A stretch of DNA of 33,496 bases from Bacteroidales bacterium (lineage in GTDB: Bacteria > Bacteroidota > Bacteroidia > Bacteroidales > UBA932): NCBI GenBank assembly GCA_017519185.1, contig JAFWSX010000016.1, positions 1 through 33,496 on the forward strand. Reading direction: 5' to 3'. A program made the translations under genes and the position numbers. Each line of letters opens with the position of its first letter. Position 1 is the first letter of the stretch. Under the pieces are notes generated by a model that saw nothing but the letters and a program-made list of their open reading frames with translations, was not told where the DNA came from and did no database searches. Of this stretch, positions 26,374 through 33,496 are shown piece by piece.

Positions 26374-26793
26374 ATGACTATTCCGCAACTAACCATTTTC
26401 ATAGAGAACAGTTCAGGAACTCTCTCTATGGTGCTTGAGCAGATGAAGCGTTCCAACATCCAGATGATCGCCTGCACGATTGCCGACACTGCCGAGTACG
26501 GTATCTTCCGCATCATCTGCACCGAACCCCGCCGTGCCTGTGACTGCCTCAAGGATGCAGGAATTGCTGTGGCTCTCTCGAACGTGTTTGCCCTCGAGCT
26601 GGCCAACCATCCCGGCGGTGCTGCCGATGTAGTGAAAGTGCTCAGCGACGCAGGTATAGACATCGCATATATGTATGCCTTCCTGCTCGACGGAAAAGGA
26701 ATCCTGGTGTTCCGCACGGACGACGAGATGAAGGCCCGTGACGTCATCGAAAAGCGCGAACTCGGTCACCTCACCGAGAAAGATCTGGGATAA
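26374..26793 (+). CDS. Tandem ACT-domain protein
   Basis: 139 aa made of two ACT folds and nothing else: ACT1 about 3-67 (LTIFIENSSGTLSMVLEQMK, YGIFRII) and ACT2 about 70-135 (VFALELANHPGGAADVVKVL, GIDIAYMYAFLL). ACT pairs bind small effectors, most often amino acids, at the interface; no catalytic or DNA-binding part is present. It lies 12 bp after paaK as the last gene of the operon. The likely role is sensing an aromatic amino acid (or arylpyruvate) and adjusting the ligase or oxidoreductase. The ligand is inferred, not shown. Confidence 0.88.
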   Translation: MTIPQLTIFIENSSGTLSMVLEQMKRSNIQMIACTIADTAEYGIFRIICTEPRRACDCLKDAGIAVALSNVFALELANHPGGAADVVKVLSDAGIDIAYMYAFLLDGKGILVFRTDDEMKARDVIEKRELGHLTEKDLG

Positions 26794-26813
26794 ATCCAGG
26801 GTCTGTCTGAAAG

Positions 26814-26849
26814 AGAAATCCCCGGCCTGCTAGGCCGGGGATTTCTTTT
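26814..26849. terminator. Strong terminator shared by the converging ior and GH operons
   Basis: A perfect 14-bp GC-rich stem (26814-26827 with 26833-26846) with a 5-nt loop TGCTA is followed on the plus strand by TTT. It starts 20 bp after the ACT gene and ends next to the GH127 stop codon (26851), so it can end both transcripts. The minus-strand side has only a mixed T/C tail. Confidence 0.9.
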
Positions 26850-26850
26850 A

Positions 26851-29256
26851 TCATATCGCTACCTGTGGTTTCTTCAGGAGCCTGAGGTCATATACACCTC
26901 CGACCGTAGCGCCTTGTTGCGCCTGGAACTTGACGCGGACGCTGCGTTTGCCCTTGAGCATTGCAGCGGGAACGGGATACTCTTCACCGATGAACTGCGA
27001 CTTCATCCATTTGCCGGTATTGTCGACAGAAAGCATCAGCACGTCATCTACGAAGATGTCGAACTTGCGTGTAGCCCACTCAGCTGCACCCCAGTATTTA
27101 ACATAGAGAGAAACACCCTCTGAAACGCCACCGGTCGCAAGGTCGTAGCTGAACCAGCCCCCGGAGCGGGCGTCGCGGTAATGCACGTCGCGGGTGACGC
27201 CTGTGTTCGAGCGCTGCGTCTGGATCTTATGGTCGGTCTCGGGCTGCTGTTCGCCCGGAGACACGTGGTCGAGAGTGCGGGCCTCCAAAGCCAGCATCTC
27301 AGCTTCCTGACGGGCCAGAGAGTCGACATAGTCCTTGTAACCGTCCTGATTCAATGCAAGCCAGTAAATCTGGTAGCGAGAATCGTGGATGCCGCTGAAG
27401 GGTTCCAGCTCGGCCTCGATGGGATTGAGCATCTTGATGCCATCGAAACGGAAACGCATAGGCTCTCCGGGAACAGGAACAATGTGGTCTCCTAGCTTGT
27501 CAACTTCGTCGCACACCAGGATCGGGGCCTTGTCGACAGGAAGCTTGGGACCAGCTGCATACTGGCTCCAACGGCCGTCGTCGGCCAGCAGGCCTACGAG
27601 GTCTTCGGTGCCCGTACGCATTCCCAGTTCAATCGGGCCGTGCATAATGGCTATGTAGTCAGGCACGTTCGGCATATGTTCCACCGTGTTCTGCATAGGC
27701 AGGCCAACCTTGATCACGTCGCCGGCTTTCCACCTGCGCTTGAGCGCCAGATATGATGAAGGAGCAGCCTTCACCCTCTTGTTGCGTCCGTTGATGGAGA
27801 CGGTCATTGTGCCGGGCTTGAGCCAGCCTGGGCAGCGCACATTGATGGCAAAACGGCCCTTTCCGGAAACCACACGGAGAGTTGTTCCTTCCTCTTCAGG
27901 GAATGATGTCTCCTGACGGATGACTATGCCGCGGTCTTTCCAGTTCAGCTCGGATGCCACGAAGAGGTTCACGAAAAGTTTCTTTGCTCCTTCGTGGGTA
28001 TAGATGAACTGACCGTACTTCGACTGGTTTTCCATACCAGAACCCACACAGCACCACATTGCCTCGTTGGGCACTGAATACACGCGGTAGTGACGCGGAC
28101 GGGCTGAAGTGAAATATACGTAGCCTCCGTGCTCGGGATGCTGGGTCGAAAGTATGTGGTTGAACATCGTACGCTCGTAGAAATCTGCATACTCTGCCTT
28201 CGGTGACACGCGGAACAAATCTTCCGTCAACTTCAGCATATTGTAGGAGTTGCAGGTCTCGGGGCCGTCATCGTCATTGACGAAGTCGATGCAGGCTGCG
28301 GCGCTCGGGAAATGCTCGCGGCGGCTGTTGCCACCGAAAGCAAGCGAACGGTTGTGGGAGACAGTATACCAGAAGAAGCGGCCGGCCTCAGCATATTCAG
28401 GAGAGTCACTCAGCTCACCAATGCGGGTGAAACCGATGGCCTTGGGTACCTGAGTGTTCGCGTGCAGGTTGTCCAGGCTGTCAACATCGTGTGAAAGGGG
28501 CCTGAGTATTACCTTGTGGGAATAGCGCTTGGCCGCAGTCAGGTATTTCTCGTCGCCGGTCATTGCGTAGGCGTCCGCGAACATCTCGTTCATACCTCCC
28601 TGCTCATTGCGCATCATCTGCTCCATCTGCTCATCGCTGAGATCGGCAGTGATGTTGATACCCCAGTCGCAGAAGCCGAGGAACAACTCTTTCGCCTTCT
28701 CGTTGCCGCAGTATAGCCAAGCGTCGCGAAGTCCTGCATACATCTTGTGGATGTTGTAGAAAGGAGCCCACGCAGAAGAATACTGACGGAACTCTCCTTT
28801 CTTGAAATCAGTCCACATAGAAGCGCTGTTGGGAATGCCGCCGATATAGCCGACGCCCCAGGAGGCGTTGTTGCGGGCATTCGCAGCTGCCACTTCGGCC
28901 AGCTCGTCTATCATATAGAGCATCCTGCGCAGACATTCTTCATTGCCTGTCATCTGATAGTTCATGGCCATTGCCGTGAGATAGTGTCCTGCAACGTGAC
29001 CGTCAAGGCCTGCCCAGTTGGGATAATATTCTGCTTTCTTGGGCAGTCCTGCCTCTGCACGGAAAGGAGCCAGCAGGCGGTCTACGTCATATTGGAGAAG
29101 GACCTCGATGTTCAGGTCGCGGGCGTGCTTGAACGGGCCGTCAAGCAGTGTGACGTCGCCGATGGGGAATTCGTTGCTGTAGAGACGGTCCTGTGCGGCT
29201 GACTGGAAGAACAGCGCAAAGAGGGCTACAGCAATGATGGAAAGTTTCTTTATCAT
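26851..29256 (-). CDS. GH127/GH146 beta-L-arabinofuranosidase
   Basis: Removes beta-linked L-arabinofuranose, as in arabinoxylan or pectin side chains. 801 aa. Signal peptide 1-21 (MIKKLSIIAVALFALFFQSA, cut near AQ). The (alpha/alpha)6 catalytic part covers about 25-560 and keeps the zinc-cysteine site of the family: Glu333 and Cys335 in GPETCNSYNM, Cys402-Cys403 in WCCVGSGMENQSKYG, with the first Cys as nucleophile. EHF at 314-316 may hold the acid/base. Two C-terminal beta modules follow: one DUF4986-like (about 580-650), and one (about 690-795, with GGWFSYDLATGG and VYDLRLLKK) like the substrate-binding module of GH146 enzymes. Last gene of the GH3-esterase-GH127 operon, 9 bp after the esterase. 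GH127 versus GH146 cannot be settled by eye. Confidence 0.92.
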   Translation of the reverse strand: MIKKLSIIAVALFALFFQSAAQDRLYSNEFPIGDVTLLDGPFKHARDLNIEVLLQYDVDRLLAPFRAEAGLPKKAEYYPNWAGLDGHVAGHYLTAMAMNYQMTGNEECLRRMLYMIDELAEVAAANARNNASWGVGYIGGIPNSASMWTDFKKGEFRQYSSAWAPFYNIHKMYAGLRDAWLYCGNEKAKELFLGFCDWGINITADLSDEQMEQMMRNEQGGMNEMFADAYAMTGDEKYLTAAKRYSHKVILRPLSHDVDSLDNLHANTQVPKAIGFTRIGELSDSPEYAEAGRFFWYTVSHNRSLAFGGNSRREHFPSAAACIDFVNDDDGPETCNSYNMLKLTEDLFRVSPKAEYADFYERTMFNHILSTQHPEHGGYVYFTSARPRHYRVYSVPNEAMWCCVGSGMENQSKYGQFIYTHEGAKKLFVNLFVASELNWKDRGIVIRQETSFPEEEGTTLRVVSGKGRFAINVRCPGWLKPGTMTVSINGRNKRVKAAPSSYLALKRRWKAGDVIKVGLPMQNTVEHMPNVPDYIAIMHGPIELGMRTGTEDLVGLLADDGRWSQYAAGPKLPVDKAPILVCDEVDKLGDHIVPVPGEPMRFRFDGIKMLNPIEAELEPFSGIHDSRYQIYWLALNQDGYKDYVDSLARQEAEMLALEARTLDHVSPGEQQPETDHKIQTQRSNTGVTRDVHYRDARSGGWFSYDLATGGVSEGVSLYVKYWGAAEWATRKFDIFVDDVLMLSVDNTGKWMKSQFIGEEYPVPAAMLKGKRSVRVKFQAQQGATVGGVYDLRLLKKPQVAI

Positions 29257-29265
29257 ATCGTTAGT

Positions 29266-31341
29266 CTATTTGAAAATCATACGGGCAAAGGCAGCGACTG
29301 ACTTGCGCCAGGGTTGCCATTCGTGGTCACCGGGGAATGACTGGAATTTAACGTCCACGCCGGCGTCGCGCATCTTGCTGACTATGGCGCGGGTGTACTC
29401 GATGCGGGGATCCTGCTCGCCGCAGGAGATGAAGAAACAGTCAAAGTTTTTGTTGAAGGCATCGGGAGCTGTCAGCATACCGGGAATATTGGCTTCAAGG
29501 TCAAAATTCGAAGCGCCGTTGATGCCGCCGAACACACCTGTAGAGAAAACGCCGACATTGGCAAAGAAGCCTGGCTCACGCAAGCCGATGAAGAATGACT
29601 GGCCACCGCCCATCGACAGGCCGCACATTGCACGGTGTTTGGGGTCGGCCTTCACACGGAAGGTCGATTCGATGAACGGTATGATGCTTCCAAGCAGTTC
29701 TTCACGGTAGGGTTGCATTCCCTCCCAGCTGTAAGTCCCCTGACCGGCAGGCATACCTGCCTTGCGGGGCACGTTGGAGTTCACGCTCACAACTATCATA
29801 GGCACAGCCTCGCCGCGAGCGATTAGGTTGTCGAGTATTGTGGCTGTACGGCCCTGCTGTATCCATCCGCGATGGTCCTCACCCCCGCCGTGGTGGATAT
29901 ACATCACGGGATACTTCTTCTTACCCTTTTCATATCCGGGAGGAGTGTATACAAACACAGGCCTCCAGGTCTCGGTATATTTCGACCAGTAAACCAGTTC
30001 CCGTACCTGTCCGTGCGGGACGTCCTGGGTCTCGAAAAGGTCCATACCGGGTTCGGGTATGTCGATGGCGCTGGACATACGGCTGCTGCCGTAATAAGAG
30101 GTACTTGCAGGGTCAGCTACTGACACTCCGTCAACGATAAGAGAATAGTAGTGATAACCCGGCATAAGGGGTTTGGTAACGATGGTCCACGTGCCTGTGG
30201 CATCCTTGATGCCGTCGTTGCGGCCGCCGAGGTCGACCTGCACGCGGTTTGCCTGCGGTGCGCGTACCTTGAAGACGACAGAATTGTCGGGAAGGATCTT
30301 CGGAAAGCCGGTGGCGCTTATGTTGGTCACAGGCGACACGGCATTCTCAAGCTTGGGTTCTATGGAAGCCAGGAACTTGTCGCTTCTGGCTGCATTGACG
30401 AACTCCACCATTTTCGAAAGCCAGGGCTCGACGAAAAGGTTGATGCCGTGGCCTGCCCCTTCCACAAGATTAAGGTCGCTCTTGATGCCGTTCTTGTCCA
30501 AAGCCTCATATAGCTCCATTCCCTGGCAGTGGGGGACTACGTTGTCCTTGGTCCCGTGGAAGACGATAGTCGGAGGGTCGGTAGGGTCAAGGTACTGGAT
30601 AGGGTCGATAGTCCTGAACAGGTCGTCATCTCCATTGTAGGCCACGCCGAGCAGAGCCTCCTCAGGAGTGCCGCCCCACGGCCTCTCCCACTCGCATTCC
30701 ATATTCAGAAGGTCGATGGGGCCGGACCAGTCGCATACCACGTCCACAGCGCTGCTAAAGGATGTGTAGGGACCTACAGAACCTTCAAGGTCAACGGTAT
30801 GACGGCCTATGCGGGCAGTCTTCACGTTCGAGGTAGCACCTGCCAGTGATGCCAGGTGACCGCCGGAAGAAAAACCGGAGATGCCAATAAACGAAGTGTC
30901 GAAATGGTATTCCTCAGCCTTTGCGCGGATGAAGCGCACCACTGCCTTAATATCATTGATCTGGGCGGGGAAAGCCGCGTCACCGCTTGAGCGGTGATTC
31001 GGAGTTACGATGGCATAGCCTGCATCCAGAAGGGCCTGACAGATGTTGTCGAGGTTGGCCATATTCTTGGAATTGTTGGAGAACCAGGCACTGCCGTAGA
31101 TATGTACCACAACTGGATATGAAGCCCGCCTTTCGCTTGGCAGATAGATGTCGAGCTTATGGTAGACCTGTCCGTCACCGGCATAGTCCACATCCAGGAA
31201 TTTTTCGCTGCAGCGCACATCAGGCATCCTGAAGCTGAACCCTGCCAGCTGCGCTGACGACATACCGCCGGGCGGCTGTGCCCTGAGCCCGGCGAAAGCC
31301 GCGAGGGCCAGGGCAACTGTCAAAAACAATCTCTTTATCAT
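29266..31341 (-). CDS. Double-domain carbohydrate esterase (BD-FAE-like hydrolase + CE1-like esterase)
   Basis: 691 aa with signal peptide (1-21, MIKRLFLTVALALAAFAGLR then AQ). It carries two separate alpha/beta hydrolases. Domain 1 (about 45-315) has the HIYGSAWF oxyanion loop, Ser158 in GFSSGG, Asp266 in HGTKDNVVP and His298 in GAGHG, as in BD-FAE/acetyl-esterase-like proteins. A CBM48-like immunoglobulin-fold linker follows (about 350-430: NSVVFKVRAPQANRVQVDLG). Domain 2 (about 440-690) is CE1-like: MYIHHGGGEDHRGW, Ser576 in GLSMGG, Asp644 and His673 in GDHEW. Both triads look complete. It probably removes acetyl and/or feruloyl groups from xylan so that the neighbouring GH3 and GH127 can act. 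It starts 11 bp after GH3. Which domain takes which ester is unknown. Confidence 0.92.
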   Translation of the reverse strand: MIKRLFLTVALALAAFAGLRAQPPGGMSSAQLAGFSFRMPDVRCSEKFLDVDYAGDGQVYHKLDIYLPSERRASYPVVVHIYGSAWFSNNSKNMANLDNICQALLDAGYAIVTPNHRSSGDAAFPAQINDIKAVVRFIRAKAEEYHFDTSFIGISGFSSGGHLASLAGATSNVKTARIGRHTVDLEGSVGPYTSFSSAVDVVCDWSGPIDLLNMECEWERPWGGTPEEALLGVAYNGDDDLFRTIDPIQYLDPTDPPTIVFHGTKDNVVPHCQGMELYEALDKNGIKSDLNLVEGAGHGINLFVEPWLSKMVEFVNAARSDKFLASIEPKLENAVSPVTNISATGFPKILPDNSVVFKVRAPQANRVQVDLGGRNDGIKDATGTWTIVTKPLMPGYHYYSLIVDGVSVADPASTSYYGSSRMSSAIDIPEPGMDLFETQDVPHGQVRELVYWSKYTETWRPVFVYTPPGYEKGKKKYPVMYIHHGGGEDHRGWIQQGRTATILDNLIARGEAVPMIVVSVNSNVPRKAGMPAGQGTYSWEGMQPYREELLGSIIPFIESTFRVKADPKHRAMCGLSMGGGQSFFIGLREPGFFANVGVFSTGVFGGINGASNFDLEANIPGMLTAPDAFNKNFDCFFISCGEQDPRIEYTRAIVSKMRDAGVDVKFQSFPGDHEWQPWRKSVAAFARMIFK

Positions 31342-31352
31342 TCCTATGCTAT

Positions 31353-33496
31353 TTAGATAACCTGGAAGTCAATTGCCTGAAGGTCTTCATCGCGTGAAGA
31401 ACTGCCATAGAGGATACGGTACTTTCCGGGATATACTGAAAGGCCGTCCACTGCAGCGTCGTAGAACGAGAAGGCCTCGCCGTCGAGGGTGATGCGGGCC
31501 TTGCCGGTAGCGCCGGGAGCAATGGTGAGCTTTTCAAAGCCCTGGAGAGCCTTGATCGGGGCGTCAGCCTTGTCGAGAGCCTGCACATAGACCTGAACAG
31601 TCTCTGCACCCTGCATCTTGCCGGTGTTCTTCACGGGCACGGTGATTGTCACCTTGCCATCCTTCTTCATCGATGACTTGCTGATCTTGGCCTTGCCATA
31701 CTCGAAGGTGGTGTAGCTGAGACCGTAACCGAAAGCATACTGGGGTTTGCCGCGGAAATATTTGTAGGTGCGGTTGTCCATGCTGTAGTCAAGGAAGTCA
31801 GGGAGGTCGTTAGTAGAAGCATAGAAAGTGACAGGCAGTTTGCCTGAAGGGTTGTAGTCACCGAAAATAACCTCTGCAAGAGCCTTTGAACCGCCCTGGC
31901 CGGGATACCAGGCCTGAAGAAGAGCGTCATACTGGCCCTCGACGCTTGCAAAAGCGATGGCGGAGCCTGAGCAGTTGACGAACACGACCGGCTTGCCGGT
32001 AGCGTGCATTGCGCGCACGAGGCGCTGCTGAACTGCAGGAAGCTCTATGTCGGCCTTGTCACCGCCTTCACCTTCCATCTGGGCTGAGATACCGCCGATA
32101 ATAATGATGGCGTAGGCATCTTTCACGAGAGCTTTCTCTTCTTCGAAGTCAGCGAACTTACGCTGGCAGAAATCTGCACGCAGCTGGGCGAAAGAGCCAT
32201 TGCCGCGGCGATATTCAATCTCAACGTCGATGGGCTTGCCAGCCTGCACGTCAAAGGTCTTGTAGGCCATACCGCCCCTGCGGCCGAAACCACGCATAGC
32301 CGGAGCACCGCCTCTGTCATTCTCTACCACACGGCCATTCACCTTGAGCACATAGCCGTTGTCGCTGCTCACGTAGTAGCTCATCGGGCCGGTGAAGTCA
32401 GGCACGAAGCGGCCTTTCACACGTACTGAAATTTTGTCCGTGGGAACGCCTTCAGCAAAGCCGTATGCACCGAAGGTGCTGAAGTTGAGTGTCTTGTAGT
32501 AACCGCTTGTGACGGGCTTGCCGCTCATAGAGTTGTTGTCCCAGAACTCCACGAACATACCCTGACCCTCGTTGAAATCGGGCAGGTGGTAGATGGTGTT
32601 ATAGTCGTCAGCCAGTTCGCAGCCCTTGGTGTAGATAATATTCACACCGGGAAGTGCAGCCTTGATGCCGTCCAGCAGGCTGTGGGTGTGCTCTGCAGTC
32701 GGAGTGCCGCCGTAGTTGCCGTTGAGCAGTGCGGCATTGTCAGCATTGGGGCCGATGACTGCAAGGGTCTTTATATTCTTTGAAAGAGGAAGGACGCCGT
32801 TGTTGTGGAGCAGCACCATAGCTTCGCGGGCAGCCTGGGTTGCCAAAGCGTCGTGCTCTTCGCTGCTGATCACGTCTTCGCCGAGGTTGGCCCATGGCAG
32901 ACGGTCAGCCGGATCGAACATTCCAAGCTCGAAACGGCCGCGAAGGATCTTGCGCAGATGAACGTCGAGGTCAGACTCCTTGATGAGGCCTTTCTCGATA
33001 CCTTCGAGCAGTGACATCATCACCTTGCCGCACTCGAGGTCGGCACCGTTGAGAGCCACCTCGACAGCAGCGCTGAGTGCGTCGGGCTTAGTCTCGTGCT
33101 GACCGCGGGTATAGTAGTTGTTGATGGCGTCGCAGTCGGTTACCACGATTCCGTCGAACTCCCACTTGCCGCGGAGGATGTCGTTCAGCAGACGGTCATT
33201 GGAGCTGCAGGGTACGCCTTCATAGCGGTTGTAGGCGCTCATCACCTCACGGACATTGCCTTCAACCACAAGTTTCTTGAAAGCGGGAAGGTAGGTCTCC
33301 CAGAGGTCTCTCATCGACACGCTTGCGTTGAAGCGGTGGCGTTCGGCCTCGGGGCCGCTGTGCACTGCATAGTGCTTGGCGCAGGCGTGGGTCTTGTAGT
33401 ATTTCTTGTCATTGCCCTGCATACCCTTAACGTTGGCAACACCCAGAACGCTCATGTGGTAAGGATCCTCACCGTATGCCTCCTGGCCACGACCCC
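31353..33496 (-). CDS. GH3 beta-glucosidase/beta-xylosidase with PA14 insert (partial, 5' end outside window)
   Basis: The frame is open to the window edge with GRGQEAYGEDPYHMSVLG, the classic GH3 loop, so the N-terminus and signal peptide are missing; 713 residues are visible. Nucleophile Asp lies in VVTDCDAI (codon 33137-33135), with KHYAVHSGPEAERHRF upstream. The (alpha/beta)6 sandwich follows with VIGPNADNAALLNGNYGGTP and a PA14 domain is inserted in it (about 32,150-32,580: FVPDFTGPMSYYVSSDNGYV). It ends with an Fn3-like domain (VKNTGKMQGAETVQVYVQ). TDCDAI and the hemicellulase neighbours favour a xylosidase over a glucosidase. First visible gene of the minus-strand operon; promoter not in view. 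Confidence 0.92.
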   Translation of the reverse strand, partial: GRGQEAYGEDPYHMSVLGVANVKGMQGNDKKYYKTHACAKHYAVHSGPEAERHRFNASVSMRDLWETYLPAFKKLVVEGNVREVMSAYNRYEGVPCSSNDRLLNDILRGKWEFDGIVVTDCDAINNYYTRGQHETKPDALSAAVEVALNGADLECGKVMMSLLEGIEKGLIKESDLDVHLRKILRGRFELGMFDPADRLPWANLGEDVISSEEHDALATQAAREAMVLLHNNGVLPLSKNIKTLAVIGPNADNAALLNGNYGGTPTAEHTHSLLDGIKAALPGVNIIYTKGCELADDYNTIYHLPDFNEGQGMFVEFWDNNSMSGKPVTSGYYKTLNFSTFGAYGFAEGVPTDKISVRVKGRFVPDFTGPMSYYVSSDNGYVLKVNGRVVENDRGGAPAMRGFGRRGGMAYKTFDVQAGKPIDVEIEYRRGNGSFAQLRADFCQRKFADFEEEKALVKDAYAIIIIGGISAQMEGEGGDKADIELPAVQQRLVRAMHATGKPVVFVNCSGSAIAFASVEGQYDALLQAWYPGQGGSKALAEVIFGDYNPSGKLPVTFYASTNDLPDFLDYSMDNRTYKYFRGKPQYAFGYGLSYTTFEYGKAKISKSSMKKDGKVTITVPVKNTGKMQGAETVQVYVQALDKADAPIKALQGFEKLTIAPGATGKARITLDGEAFSFYDAAVDGLSVYPGKYRILYGSSSRDEDLQAIDFQVI

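Noticed and set aside
1-33496. CRISPR arrays, tRNA/rRNA genes, insertion sequences, prophage or integrase genes
   Set aside because: No regularly spaced repeats, no cloverleaf or rRNA-like stretches, and no transposase or integrase motifs were seen on reading both strands.

Overview
The window looks like a chromosomal piece of a Bacteroidota (Bacteroidales-type) anaerobe, probably a plant-fibre-degrading gut or rumen organism. Four things point there. Several genes follow the Bacteroidetes promoter form (TTTG / TAnnTTTG) with almost no Shine-Dalgarno signal. There is a Bacteroidales-style sigma factor next to an anti-sigma/beta-barrel protein. The M-PPase carries the K+-dependent motif. Secreted GH10, GH127 and GH3 enzymes and a double esterase are present. 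The species cannot be named from the sequence alone. No rRNA, tRNA, CRISPR array, insertion sequence or phage gene was found, and gene density is high, with no gene-free stretch over about 210 bp.

Left part (1-7.2 kb, all minus strand): a truncated membrane pyrophosphatase (hppA) whose last 42 bases do not continue the family sequence; a GH10 endo-xylanase lipoprotein with its own textbook promoter and terminator; a YifB/ComM AAA+ ATPase; and a two-gene sugar unit (MFS permease plus PfkB/fructokinase-like kinase), in which the permease carries an apparent 1-bp frameshift near its N-terminus.

Middle part (7.2-22.7 kb): an ECF sigma factor translationally overlapping a protein that joins an anti-sigma-like cytoplasmic segment, one inner-membrane helix and a C-terminal outer-membrane-type beta-barrel. 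Divergent from it is a TPR protein plus EnvC-like degenerate M23 factor pair. Convergent with that pair, with no base between the stop codons, is a metallo-beta-lactamase-fold hydrolase/uvrA operon. A pair of interleaved divergent promoters then starts a long co-directional run: deoxynucleoside kinase, DUF819 membrane protein, patatin with an outer-membrane barrel, Na+/phosphate cotransporter and NCS2 uracil/xanthine permease.

Right part (22.7-33.5 kb): a tightly packed plus-strand operon of indolepyruvate:ferredoxin oxidoreductase alpha (lacking the C-terminal ferredoxin domain) and beta, a phenylacetate-CoA ligase and a tandem-ACT protein. It starts from a good promoter directly behind a 50-nt imperfect palindrome. 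Together these genes suggest interconversion of aryl acids, aryl-CoAs and arylpyruvates, possibly assimilation of phenylacetate/indoleacetate into aromatic amino acids. A strong shared terminator separates it from a converging hemicellulose operon (GH3 -> double-domain esterase -> GH127/146 beta-L-arabinofuranosidase) that continues past the right edge.
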